Shown one piece after another: positions 24,318 to 35,445 of a stretch of DNA of 64,000 nucleotides. This DNA comes from Haberlea rhodopensis (Eukaryota > Streptophyta > Magnoliopsida > Lamiales > Gesneriaceae): positions 81,798 to 145,797 of the forward strand of contig CAJQUN010000920.1 in NCBI GenBank assembly GCA_907163345.1. Direction: 5' to 3'. How positions within the stretch are numbered: position 1 is the stretch's first letter; every line of letters starts with the position of its first letter. Below the pieces are notes generated by a model that was not told the origin of the DNA, did not search any database, and was given only the letters and a program-made list of their open reading frames with translations. Both the position numbers and the translations under genes were made by a program.

Positions 24318-25819
24318 TGATGTGACTAGAAATAGACACATCTTAGCGCTTAATTGTCTACGATTTGGTAGGTTTTGATGGATAATTTGATACGTATGCT
24401 ACCTAATCGTATATCTGTGTAATTGTAGGTACACTCGAAGAAAACGAGCTAAAAATGATGTATAAAGACCAAGAAAAGACATGGACATGACAATGACTCA
24501 AAGTTGATCAAGAAAAGGGCAAAAACGTAATTTTGGAGGTGTCGATCGATCGCATGGAAGAGGCAATCGATCGCCTATGGACATAAACTTTTGCAACAAA
24601 ATTGACGAAGCAGCGATCGATTGTCACATTCTAGCGATCGATCGCCTGCGGCTACTGGAGGGAAGCGATCGATCGCCACTTTATAGCGATCGATCGCCTC
24701 AAGCTTTTTGCTGAAAAAAAATAATGAAGCGATCGATCGCCACAATCATAGCGATCGATCGCCGAAGAGTCCGAGAATTTGGAAATTAAGTCTTTTACCA
24801 TGTTTAAAAGATTGTAACCTAATATTTAGCCTCCATAACCTTAAACTCGATTTTTTCTACCTCTTCTTAGATAGATTTTGGAGATTTTAGAATAAGTTAG
24901 TTTTTTTTAGAATAATTTTCTTTCAAGTTTTATCAAGAACAACGTGAAGAACGGAACCGGAATCGACAAGCCGAAATCGTGATTCGTCTTAGTAATTTCT
25001 TTTCCTTTGTTTATTTAATGATTTCGAATCATATGTTGTTAATTTTAGATTCAATTATGCTAGGCTAAACTTCTAGATTCTTGGTTTAAGGAAGACTTGC
25101 TTTTAGAGTAAAATCTCTTGTGAGAATTTTGATTTGTTTGTTGAATTTAATTTCGATTTCAATCCTGTTTCTTGGTATCGATTTCAATGATTATTGTGTT
25201 TATTTATTAGATTGATCACCTAGTATTCATATGCATAATCGATAGCTAATTAAGAAGCAAATAAGATTAATAATTAACGGCTGTAGGTGTTATTGAATTC
25301 TTAGGAGAAACGATTGGGTAATCAATAATTAACGGTTGTAGTTTCTATTGATTATATTTATCGAACTCGCAAGTTTTGAAATCTATCATTGATTTAATCA
25401 TTAACGGCTGTAGTTTTGATTAGAGATTTGATAAGGGTCGGATTGAATGATGTTTTCTCTTTGACTACGATTAAGGTGGGTATGAATTAAATTTCCAATC
25501 GATGAGTAATTGAAGGAATTTGAATGTTTGTGATTTAATGATCAAGAGAGAATTTTCCAAAAGTAAAGTTGACCGACAACCAAGAATCGCTTCGCTCTCA
25601 TAAGTTTAAATCATTTTAGTTAATCTCGTTAATTAGTTTAATTCGTAAAATTTGCTTAGTAGTAATCACTTGACCCAAAAACCCCTTTTTACTATTTGTT
25701 TTTAAATTGACACGAAAAAATACTACCTTCCCTGTGGGATCATCCCTACTCTCGATACTGCATATTTTTGCTATTAACTTGAGGAAGGTTAATTTGGGCT
25801 TACGCGATAAACGCTACCA
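24318..25819 (+). repeat. 3' LTR of the plus-strand Athila (1502 bp)
   Basis: It has the same ends as the 5' LTR and only scattered substitutions, except for the extra 116 bp in the palindrome array. It ends ACGCTACCA, directly followed by the target duplication GGCGT. Confidence 0.9.
24542..24762. repeat. Paired-palindrome array C (four pairs)
   Basis: Sites start at 24542/24563, 24613/24634, 24665/24686 and 24729/24751, with pitches of 21, 21, 21 and 22 bp. Five of eight are exact GCGATCGATCGC. Linkers between partners are about 9 bases and differ between pairs. Confidence 0.9.
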
Positions 25820-26291
25820 GGCGTCCCAAGATTAGCGACATCTCCTCGTCTTCCTGTATATCTAGAATAATGAAGTCTGCTGGAAGGTAGAGTTTGCCCA
25901 CTTTCACTAACACATCTTCCACTATACCGTGAGGGTATGTGAGAGACCTATCCGCCATTTTCAGTGTGATGTTGGTTGGTTTCGCCTTCCCAAGTCCTAA
26001 TTTTCTGAAAACAGATAGAGGCATTAAATTTATACTAGCTCCAAGATGTAAAGCTTTAAAAGAATAACTACCAATAATACAAGGGATAGTAAAACTCACT
26101 AGATCTTTCAATTTCAGTGGCAGCTTCTTTTGGAGGATTACACTGCATTCCTCAGTCAGATTCAATGTCTCAAAGTCTTCCATCTTGCGCTTCCTAGCCA
26201 TCACGTCCTTCATGAACTTTGCATAATTGGGCATTTGTTGTAAAGCATCAGCAAAAGGAATGCTGATATGAAATTTCTTGAAAATTTCCAA
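25820..26291 (-). pseudogene. Protease N-terminal part of the minus-strand Athila-type element
   Basis: On the minus strand the frame contains FHISIPFADALQQMPNYAKF, the stretch that usually precedes the Athila protease. The active-site region follows, reading HLGASINLMPLS (a usual D replaced by H). It continues to LPADFIILDIQEDEEMSLIL and ends at the inserted Athila LTR. The continuation lies at 16280. The changed active-site residue means this protease would probably have been inactive even before the insertion. Confidence 0.85.
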
Positions 26292-26902
26292 GAACTTTGC
26301 AAATTGATCGTCTATTGCCTTCTTATAGAAGCGTTGAGGATAGGCTTATACATTGGAGGTTTCATAGGTTGAGTGTCATGCTTCTCATTTTCGACCTCCT
26401 TAAAGGTTTCAACTGACTTTGGAGTTTCTTCATTTGGTGATTCATCACTATGCACAAATTCTGATTTACCAACTTCATTATCACTTCTCAATGTGATGGC
26501 GTGACACTGTTCTCATGATTCATACAACTGTTCAGAATCATGCTGCTTAAAGGTGTTGATATCTCCGTCCTTAACAAGGCTGACTTTGCTGGTGGAAAGA
26601 ACCTTGCCATAAATTTGGATGTCATGTCATCCCATGTCGTGATACTACCAATTGGCAAAGATTGAAGCCAACTTCTTGCTTGATCTCTAAGAGAGAACAG
26701 GAACAGACGCAGTCTGATGGTGTCCTCAGTAACACCATGTATCTTTATAGTGTCTGATATCTGAAAAAAAAAACCTCAGATGGAGATTAGGATCACTCAA
26801 AGCTGAACCGCAGAATTGGTTTTGCTGCACCATGTTGATCAATGCTGGCTTCAGTTCAAAATTGTTTGCAAAGATGGTCTGGCGAGCAATACCGGAGTAG
26901 TT
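26292..26902 (-). pseudogene. Gag fragment of the minus-strand Athila-type element
   Basis: Read on the minus strand from 26902, several frames give gag pieces. The gag-domain piece contains GVTEDTIRLRLFLFSLRDQ and ITTWDDMTSKFMARFFP. A later acidic piece contains HSDESPNEETPKSVE. Between them the rest of the gag domain is missing, and stops and a homopolymer-rich stretch break the frame. Confidence 0.75.
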
Positions 26903-27315
26903 CATCGTTTATTTTCTGCATTTACTTACTGCACATATTAACTGTTGGTAACTACTCAGGAGACTATATACATATTGTTTCCCAGTAGACACCGAGTTAT
27001 TCTTAGCCCAGTAGACATAGTCTATTGTATTCAGTTCAGCCGATCTCGTCTACTGTGATCATTTCAGTAGTCTACTGTATTCTTCATTAGTCCGGTAGAC
27101 CTTGTCTAACGTTGTTTTTGTAAGTAGACAATCGTCATCAGCTCAACTTATTCGATGTTCCAGTCGAGTTCTTTCCGCACTTACTCAGTTACTCGACTGA
27201 GCAGTTTTTAAACAAGAAATCAGCTTTTGGTTGCTAACACGATCAAAGCATATTTTATAAGTAGAGTCGATGCCGATATTTAACCCCCCTTCTATCTGCA
27301 CACCCGGTCCTAACA
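26903..27315 (+). repeat. 3' LTR of the protein-less Copia, right part
   Basis: It resumes at CATCGTTTATTTT and matches 10217-10638 of the 5' LTR to the last base (CCTAACA). The TSD ATATT follows at 27316-27320. It contains the GTCTACTG/CAGTAGAC word cluster. Confidence 0.88.
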
Positions 27316-27318
27316 ATA

Positions 27319-28054
27319 TTTTTAGTTGTGATTCATTGGTGTCCGGGCTTGCTCACATTTTCCAGAATTTACATCCTAACAACAAAACTTGCAACGAGTA
27401 AAACAACCCAGAGAAAAAGTAATTGGTGCACGAAAGCTATAAAAAGTAACTATTGCACGGAACTTATGAAATTAGCTGGTGTACAAAACTTATAAAAAAT
27501 AATTGGTCCACGAAACATATATAAAGTAACTGGTGCACTATAGTTATAAAAGTAGCTGATGCACGAAACTTATGAAAGCTGGTGTACGAAACTTATAAAA
27601 AATAATTGGTGCACGAAACATACATAAAGTAACCGGTGCACGAAACTAACTGGTGCACGAACTTATAAAAGTAATTGATACACAAACATATAAAAGTAAC
27701 TGCTGCACGGACTTGTAAAGTTAATGTTGAGCTTAATGTGGTAAAATATATGCACTTGGTTTGTTCGTGCACCAGTTAATTTTAAGATTTGTGTACCAAC
27801 TAATTTTTTAAGTCTCTGCACAAGTTATTTTTATATGTTCGTGCATCAAATATTTTTATAAGTTCGGGCACCAGTTAGTTTAAACTTCGCGCACCAGTTA
27901 CTTTTTATAAGTTTCGTGCACCAGTTAATTTTTATAAGTTTCATGCACCGGTTACTTTTTCTCTCGGTCGCCGTCTTTGTTGCGGGCATTGTCAAGCTGT
28001 AAATTCTAGAAATTAGCAAACAAACGCGGACACCAATGAATCACAACTAAAAAA
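27319..28054. mobile_element. Foldback-type element, copy 2
   Basis: The ends are inverted copies of TTTTTAGTTGTGATTCATTG followed by GTGTCCG. Inside the left arm are about ten imperfect copies of a 25-27 bp unit (GTAACTGGTGCACGAAACTT type), and the right arm has the unit in reverse complement. The whole can fold into a long imperfect hairpin. No ORF is present. The protein-less Copia inserted right at its left edge, so the true end may be a few bases beyond, at about 9037-9044. Confidence 0.75.
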
Positions 28055-29688
28055 CATCAAAATCAACAAACATTGTGATGGAATGGAATATTGAAGACAA
28101 ACACACACACATATAGATATATATATATATATATATATATAATTTCAAACTTTAAGCAAATAACCCTAAACCAATACATACCAACTTTGAAGAAGAAAAA
28201 AATCTGGAACAAAGTTATGAAATGGAAAATCGAAGAGATGAAGAGAAAACTCAACTGTAATATATACTAGATTTGAAAAAAATCTAGAATGAAATGATGG
28301 AATCGAAAATCGAAGAGATAGAATGGGGGAGTTCAAAAACCCTAAGTTAGAGAAACCGTAATTGAAAAGCGATAGATTTTTTACTGAAATTTTGAATGAG
28401 GGGAAAGATGGAGATGGGAGAATATGAACTTCGTGTGAATGGATGAATAAGACAAATGTGGTAGAGGATGAAGAAGACAAGTGGGGAGAGATGATGCTAT
28501 TTTGGTTATTTCTTCCAAAAATAGACCTAAGTGATTCAATGTTTTTTGGGTGGACTAGAGTGAACAACTACCCGCATAGAGTACGCCCGAATTTTTCAAT
28601 TTAAAAAACTTAACAATATACAACTGGTGTCCCAAAATTATTTTCTATAATAATTAAATTAATTATCTATGTTCTCATCATCATCGTTATTATTATATAC
28701 TTGTATCATCTATATTATTACATATCTGCTCCTCACAATAATGCAAGAGGGCTTGATGATGTCATGTGACCTCATTTTTTATAAGCTTTTTTCAAAGACC
28801 CAAAAATGTCATTTCCCACATTTTTATTGAAATATTTTTATCATTATTACACATGTTTATTGGTCGTCCCCATTTTTTCTGAATATTGATTTCCTATTTT
28901 TAACTCCTCATATCCACTTATCTCTCTTATTTATTCCCACTTTTATTGAAAACGGCAACGAAAATTTTATGTCTTACATCAACACTATGTTTCATCTCCA
29001 CGATTTTTCACGTTTGTTTCATCTCCCTATTTTAAATTTTAAATATGGAATAATATTTCTTTTGGGTTATTATGAACCGATTAGATTACACACGCAACAT
29101 CAGCGCTACTAAATTATAAAGTGAGAAACTACTTCTATATTAAAAAAAATTTGGTCTCCAAAACACAATAAATTTTTATCTTAAAATACTCCTTTTTCTT
29201 CCTTTAGAAAAGAACATCACAAAATAAAAACTTCAATAGGAATAAATTACTCAAATATATATATATATATATATATGCCAACCGTCACCAATTATAAAGT
29301 TAAGAAATTTCCTAAAAATATATCAATTTTCGCAATGTACCTTTTTATTTTTTGTGAGGGAATTTTTTGTATATTTTATATTAAAATGATAATTCCAAGT
29401 AGCGATGGTACGAGAATCCCGCTTTCCGCGGTCAATCCGATATTCCAATTTGACCCGAAGTGGGGACTTTTGACTTCGGAGCGAAGTCCGAATCCGATGC
29501 ATACCAAATCCATTCACGTGCAAACCTGTTACTTATGTCGGGTACAGTTGACCATTACCCGCTTTTCTTTTGGACCCGCTCCATTCAACTCAGTCTTGGC
29601 ACCACTCAAATTATAGTGGTTATTTAAATAAAATAATTAGTCTTTTTTTACCAATGATGATTTGAAACACTCCGAATTCTTGCGGCAA
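28055..29688. other. Non-coding, repeat-rich spacer
   Basis: It holds two TA microsatellites (28117-28142 and 29254-29276) and a GA-rich duplicated segment near 28190-28320. Fragments around 29400-29600 resemble transposon ends but cannot be assigned. No gene is supported. Confidence 0.4.
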
Positions 29689-29693
29689 ATTAT

Positions 29694-30207
29694 TGTTGGA
29701 AATTTGAATCAAATTAAATGGTGTGTCCATTTATGTTGGGGTGTATTTTTTCATGATTAGTTGCTTCCAAATTAAATGGTGTGTCCAGTCATGTTGGGGT
29801 GCATTTTTTCATGATGGATGCTTCCAAATTGTGTCTCTTGATGACACCACTTGGTATACTATATAAGAAACAACCCTTGAATGAATTAGACATGGAATTT
29901 TGAAAATTCACATCATATTTGAAGATCAAAATTTGAGTAATTTTGTGAGTCTTCATCATTGTTATGGTTGAGCATTTTTAGACCTTTGTGGTTTAAAGGA
30001 TTTGTGATTTGGAGTGCTCCTATCACAAATCATATTCGTTGTATCTTGGGAGACAAATTGCCAAAGTAAACCGTTAGCACCGTAGCGGGGCAATATTGTC
30101 TTAAGGGCAGAGATTCCAAATCTCGCCTCGACATTTCTAATACAAAGCAATTTGTTCTTTTTGCTTGCTACTTTCCTAAGATACACACCAATTTATTTTA
30201 TACAACA
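29694..30207 (+). repeat. 5' LTR of the small Copia
   Basis: It contains an internal near-tandem duplication of about 65 bp (29712-29835, AAATTAAATGGTGTGTCCA repeated). It ends TATACAACA. No standard initiator-Met primer site follows. Confidence 0.88.
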
Positions 30208-30230
30208 ATCTTAAGACAATATTAGCAACA

Positions 30231-30792
30231 AATGGCTTCGTCGAGTGCAACAACGACTCCAGTTCATCATGGTGGAAGGCCTGAAAAGTTCAATGGGAAC
30301 GATTTCAAGCGATGGCAATAAAAGATGTTTTATTTGACAACCTTGGAGTTGGCAAGGTTCCTCAATGAGGATGCTCCTACTATTATGGAGAGTGAAACCG
30401 ACAACCAAAAGAGAGTTGTGGTTGATGCGTGGTATAAAAGCGATTTTCTATGCAAGAATTATATGCTAAATGGACTGGACAACATATTATACAATGTGTA
30501 TTGTCTAGTGAAGACGGCCAAGGAATTGTGGCAATCCTTGGAGAAAAAGTATAGATCTGAGGATGTCGGCATGAAGAAATTCATCGTTGGGTAACTCCTG
30601 GATTTCAAAATGGTTGATACAAAGCATGTGATAGCACAAGTGCAAGATATGCAAGTAATCATGCACGAAATTCATGCGGAGGGAATGATTCTAAGTGACT
30701 CATTCCAATTGGCCACCATGATTGAAAAGTTGCATCCGTCATGGAAGGACTTCAAGAATTATCTCAAGCATAAGCAAAAAGAGATGTCTTGA
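30231..30792 (+). pseudogene. Copia gag, interrupted by stops
   Basis: The frame starts MASSSATTTPVHHGG and includes RPEKFNGNDFKRWQ, then a stop (TAA at 30318-30320). It continues with KMFYLTTLELARFLNEDAP to a stop near 30594, then further to 30792. This is the gag domain of Copia elements (UBN2 type), which packages RNA. It breaks off before a zinc knuckle. Confidence 0.8.
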
Positions 30793-32908
30793 AGACCTTG
30801 TGATTCGCTTGAGAATTGAAGAGGACAACAAAATTTCCGAAAGATTACTCACAATGATGTTTGTGATGGAAAGATTGTGCAAACTAGAGATGTGAGAAAA
30901 GTATTTTGTTACTTTATCAATATTTCCACATGATATTGTTGTGACTTTTTTGCTATGAAGCAAAAACGAGGCCAGTGAGGTGTTTAAACACTTCAAGAAT
31001 GAGATTGCAATAAAATTTAGCAAATGAGTTTTGCTATGGGAAATTGTGAGTAGATTATACTTGTGTTGTCTAAGAATTTGACGCTTAAGCTTGAATCTGC
31101 ATGACTATAAAATCTTGAATTCGAGTTTCTAAGCTTTGTACGCTTAAAACACAAGTGATAAATTGAAGCCACAAATTTTGATTAGGCGTTGTAATATCTC
31201 AAATTGGTTCATTTTGAATTTCTAAACTAGTACGCTTATAACATGAATTTGCAAGTTTTAAAAAAACTTGAATTCAAGTTTTCTAAGTTAGTGCGCTTAA
31301 ATTGCAAAATGTGAACCGAGTTTGTGAATATTATCCAACTTTCAACTTTTGTAAGCAAGTACACTTAAATCCGAAATTTTCAAGAAATAAAAACTTGAAT
31401 TTGGATTTGTAAGACTATAACGCTTAGAACTTGAAACACGGAAGTTTGAACGCCAGTGCACTTCGTTACTACCCGAAGTTGTGGGGGTTGCAATTCTAGG
31501 ATTCAATCACTTACCACATTTAGGCAAGGACGAAAACCTTGTGATTGAAGGAAAAGAGAGTTTCCTACAATATTTGAAATGTGGGGGTACTTTGCTAAAC
31601 TAGAAATGAAGGCCAAAAGTAAAGTCATAATAAAATTCAAATAAAAGACATGAAGAGTTTGACAAATCATGTTGTCAAATACATTAATGAGTGTGACAAA
31701 TGTGTACACACCTAAGCATATGTATGCTTGTGTATTGATGATATGCTCATTGGAGAAGCAATTTAGAAATCATCAAGTAACAAAGGAAAAATGTTGAAGA
31801 AACATTTTGACATGTGTGCATCAAGAATAATGTTTGGAATGAAGTTTCCAAGACACTTGAAGAATGAAATCTCAAAGATTAATTCGAGTTTCAAATTTTA
31901 AGCTTTGCTCTTAAAATTCAAGTTTACAAGAAATAGAATCTTGAACTTTGTAATTTTTAAGAATCTATGCGCTTAAATATGAATTGTGAATTAAAATTGA
32001 GTATCTCTTTGGTCTCGAATAACGCGTTAAGAACGCTTAAAATTCGATGATGGAAATATCCTAAAAGGATAAAATGATGCAAAAGAGGTAATGTGATTAC
32101 CAAAACTGAAGATATATTATTTTGGAAAATTCTCATGGAAAACATATAAAGCTTCTTCGGCCGAGTTGCTTTATAAGTTGTTAGAGAAACATCATGTGCA
32201 TGCAACTAAAATGTGTTGCGATAATGCTATATGATAAAATGATCTCTAGTGGCATAATCATGAGTGATTATGTGAAACCGCGGATCCGCATATAAATTGG
32301 TTAACCGAGAGATCATGTGGAAGTTTATCGAGGGGAATGGGGTTAAAACCCTATAATCAAAATCTCATAGTGGATACCCAACTTTGTTGACTGGAGATCC
32401 CAAGATCTAGGTTCAAAATGGACAACTAAATTATGAGATTGTATAAACACCTTGGAGAATTAATCTCCGAGCCATTCCTATGATAAGGGGTGTAGCCTGC
32501 AAAAAGGGTACGAGGATAGGCAAAATGCCTTTAATGATTCCTAAGACATATAAGAATATGTTGGAGTATAGCGGGATACTCTTCTAGGAGATCACCTACG
32601 TAAGTGCGAAGTGTGGCCGCTTCAAAGATGTAAAACACTTATGAAACCAAGCGTGGTCCATGGCCGAAACGGACACAACCGTAAGAAACCAATACGAATG
32701 TTAGAATTATTATGGTGTGGGTTCAATTGTCTTGGTTTACACCAACGACTAAATAGTTCAAGACTATAAGTTCACTATTAAATCAAGTAAATTCGATTGA
32801 ATACTACTACAGAAGATTCAAAGCCACAAGCTATCTCTCCTGATGCCATAATAGTTCGTTAAAAGCGCTCAATTACATATACGCATTAATTTAATTCATG
32901 TGGGGGAT
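30793..32908 (+). pseudogene. Decayed pol region with internal repeats
   Basis: No intact pol domain is present. From about 31070 to 31460, diverged copies of a unit built around CTTGAATT...TACGCTTAAA recur at irregular 58-89 bp steps, and again near 31910-32040. Traces of Copia RT/RNase H may remain, such as a possible VLMICSL remnant near 31730 and a DPHINWLTERS-like tail near 32290. A purine tract TGGGGGAT precedes the 3' LTR. Confidence 0.5.
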
Positions 32909-33421
32909 TGTTGGAAATTTGAATCAAATTAAATGGTGTGTCCATTCATATTGGGGTGCATTTTTTCAAGATTAGTTGCTTCCAAATTAAATGGTGTGTC
33001 CATTCATGTTGGGATGCAATTTTTCATGATGGATGCTTCCAAATTGTGTCTCTTGATAACACCACTTGGTATACTATATAAAAAACAACCTTTGAATGAA
33101 TTAGACATGGAATTTTGGAAATTCACATCATATTTGAAGATCAAAATTTGAGTAATTTTGTGAGTCTTCATCATTGTTATGGTTGAGCGTTTTTAGACCT
33201 TTGTGGTTTAAAGGATTTGTGATTTGGAGTGCTCCATCACAAATCATAGTCGTTGTATCTTGGGAGACAAATTGCCAAAGTAAACCGTTAGCACCGTAGC
33301 GGGGCAATATTGTCTTAAGGACAGAGATTCCAAATCTCGCCTCGACATTTCTAATACAAAGTCAGTTGTTCTTTTTGCTTGTTACTTTCCTAAGATACAC
33401 ACCAATAAATTTTATACAACA
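32909..33421 (+). repeat. 3' LTR of the small Copia
   Basis: It is very similar to 29694-30207, including the internal duplication, and ends TATACAACA followed by the TSD ATTAT. Confidence 0.88.
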
Positions 33422-33458
33422 ATTATTATATGCATCGAGTTTGAATTACACCAACAGA

Positions 33459-33579
33459 AAAAAAAAAAAAAAAAAAAAAAAACTAAGTCAAACAATGAGG
33501 GCGAAGGAAGGAGTGTGCAAGAGACAGTCACACCCCGTCAAAAATATATACATACATATATATATACATACATATATAT

Positions 33580-33612
<33 letters not shown>
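33459..33612. repeat. Poly-A run and TA/TACA microsatellite
   Basis: A run of more than 20 adenines (33461-33482) is followed, after about 60 bp, by TATATACATACA-type and pure TA repeats (33546-33612). Confidence 0.85.
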
Positions 33613-33614
<2 letters not shown>

Positions 33615-34267
33615 ACGTTAAATTACAACATCCATTGTAGTGTAATGATGAGTTTTCCAGGTTGTCACTAGGGAATCCCGTGTTCTCGACCAGCTACAAA
33701 CAATTTTTGCAATTTTCAAATTCATTCATACTAAATTTATGTACTAAGTTATTGACAAATGAAAATAAAACCTCAAACGCACCACAAATTCAAAATTTAA
33801 TCACCTATACGCAAAAACCTGCATCTAACAGCGAACTGCAAAAAAAAAAAAAAAAACACAACCTGAAGAAAGCATTTTTGGAGTAGAATTTTGCAAAGGA
33901 GCAGCTGTAGAAATTTTGGAAGAAAATGAAAAACTGGATTTGGCCTACGAATTGGTTCTAACTTTTTTCCACCCTGATTTATTTTCTAGCTCCGTCCCTG
34001 ATTTCAACCAAGGTTAATCAAACAATGGTAAACTCATTCTTTTTATGTTGATACACACGCGGGTCCGAGACCCGACTCATACAAATTTTTCATGTTTAAT
34101 CAATTGAAATCAATAATCTACGTATTTATAAATTTATTTAAGTTATCAGCGTATAAAGTGATCTAAATTGGTCATAAAAGAATAACTTAACCTCATGAAA
34201 TATATTGTAGATAAGTTATTCCCTCCCAATTTTAAGTGATGTACGGACCTGAAAACATTTGTGGCGA
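33613..34267. other. Non-coding spacer
   Basis: AT-rich sequence with a second adenine run near 33839-33856. No gene recognised. Confidence 0.4.
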
Positions 34268-34276
34268 TTAAATGTA

Positions 34277-35436
34277 GGGATAATTACGTCAACACCCCTC
34301 GACTTTGACCTAATTACATAAACCCCTCCTCGATTTTGGAAAATTACAGAGACCTTCCCTACAGAGTAACACCGTTAAAAATAATTAACAGAACGCACGA
34401 AATGACCTTTTTGCCCTCTTATATATTTGATATATAATTATCAAATCATTACGGATAAACCACATATACTATATATAATATAAACTTATCAAAACATTAC
34501 ATATACACCCATATAGTATAATATACATTACAGTTACACCCCTTATTGTGTCATATTATTTTTATTTATTTTTATTTATTTTTTTATTTTTATTTATTTA
34601 TTTCAAAGAATTATTTATTAAATATTTTTAAACTATAAACTAATTTACATATTAATGATATTTTAAAACTACTTATATATAAAAATACGTTCAAAAATAA
34701 ATTCGGTCAGTTCATTTTTTACAAATTCGATTTCGAAGTTCACCCCTAATTGAAATTTATGTAGTTTGTTTTCAGAGTTTAGATTTTTATATCGTTTCTC
34801 AAGTTATTAATCATATATTATTTACGTTTTAAATCATTTATTGAAAGTACGATGATTATATATTATCAAGTTTTTAAGTTATTTTTTGGAGAACCAATAT
34901 TTATTGACGTCAATTTCGAAAATGGCAATCGAACGTATTTTTTTTTAATTTGACTTTCATTTCAGTTTAATTCAAAATATTACAAACTGTCGTTATTTCT
35001 AGAAAAAGTTTTTACATGATGTATATATATATAAATTTTGAATTTTTTATGGTATATATTGATATTTTACAGCATTGAATAAAGATGATAAAAATTTAAA
35101 ATTATTAGGAAAATAAGAAAGGTTTGGTAAGTAATAATTACTTGTGAGAAATAAAATATTGATTTTATTACGATCACGCCCCCCTATAAAATACCATAAT
35201 TACAAAAACATCCCCTCCAGAAATTTAGGTCAAAATATAGGTCAAAGTTGAATAGGGGTAATTTGGGGTTTTCATTAAAAATATGGGTGGTTTATATAAC
35301 GACCGTCAACTTTTTTAATGCAGGTCTTGTCTGTAATGTGTAACTTAACTTGATGGGAGGTTTCTGTAATTTTTCAAACATAGGGAAGGTTTCTGTAATT
35401 ATGTCAAAGTCGATAGGGTGCAGATATCATTATCCC
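34277..35436. mobile_element. MULE-type non-autonomous TIR element
   Basis: It starts GGGATAAT and ends ATTATCCC, with imperfect inverted repeats of about 90 bp (both arms contain a version of CGACTTTGAC and AAATTACAGA). It is flanked by a 9-bp target duplication TTAAATGTA / TTAAATGTG (34268-34276 and 35437-35445), the length characteristic of Mutator-like insertions. The 1160-bp interior is AT-rich with no transposase. Confidence 0.85.
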
Positions 35437-35445
35437 TTAAATGTG

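Larger units (their letters stand above)
16281..25819 (+). mobile_element. Athila-lineage Ty3/Gypsy retrotransposon, nearly full length but inactive
   Basis: The 9.5-kb element has a 5' LTR, a tRNA-Asp-type primer site, gag, protease, RT, RNase H, integrase, a long 3' non-coding region, a purine tract and a 3' LTR. The pol order PR-RT-RH-IN and the lack of a chromodomain place it in the non-chromovirus Ty3 group. The primer site and the GAGGCAACCCAA block after pol point to Athila. At least six stops or frameshifts disable it. It lies inside the protease gene of another Athila-type element. Confidence 0.9.
12794..26902 (-). mobile_element. Minus-strand Athila-type Ty3 element, gag-protease only, truncated
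   Basis: On the minus strand the order is gag (26902 to about 26300), protease (26291-25820, continuing at 16280-16170 across the inserted element), a short tail, a 3' non-coding part with two purine tracts, and a 3' LTR (14189-12794). No RT, RNase H or integrase lies between the protease and the 3' end, so this copy was non-autonomous. Its 5' LTR and leader are missing and the junction at 26902 falls in gag. A deletion removed them together with about 130 bp of the surrounding Copia LTR. Confidence 0.82.
9045..27315 (+). mobile_element. Protein-less SIRE-like Copia derivative (LARD-type), host of a nested block
   Basis: Two related LTRs with TGTTGG...CCTAACA ends enclose about 1.1 kb that codes for nothing. 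The perfect 5-bp target duplication ATATT flanks the whole structure (9040-9044 and 27316-27320). This shows that everything between belongs to one insertion plus later insertions. The primer site resembles initiator-tRNA-Met PBS sequences of Copia elements, and the LTR is related to the SIRE-like LTR at 2175. Without the inserted DNA the element would be about 4.2 kb. It must have relied on proteins of another element. Confidence 0.88.
29694..33421 (+). mobile_element. Small degenerate Ty1/Copia element
   Basis: LTRs of 514 and 513 bp with TGTTGG...CAACA ends bound the element, and a perfect TSD ATTAT flanks it (29689-29693 and 33422-33426). The interior has a recognisable gag, then repeats and only traces of pol. 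At 3.7 kb it is shorter than autonomous Copia elements, which are usually about 5 kb. The gag type indicates Copia. Confidence 0.88.

Noticed and set aside
24542..24762. CRISPR-like appearance of regularly repeated palindromes
   Set aside because: Repeats are only 12 bp, spacers are 9-50 bp and irregular between pairs, no cas genes are present, and the array lies inside a plant LTR.
28166..28567. 133-codon minus-strand frame
   Set aside because: Low-complexity S/F/L-rich translation of a GA-rich duplicated segment; no domain, no repeat of the frame elsewhere.
33366..33671. Open frame of 101 codons
   Set aside because: It is produced by the poly-A and TA/TACA microsatellites (lysine run and YIHIYI repeats).
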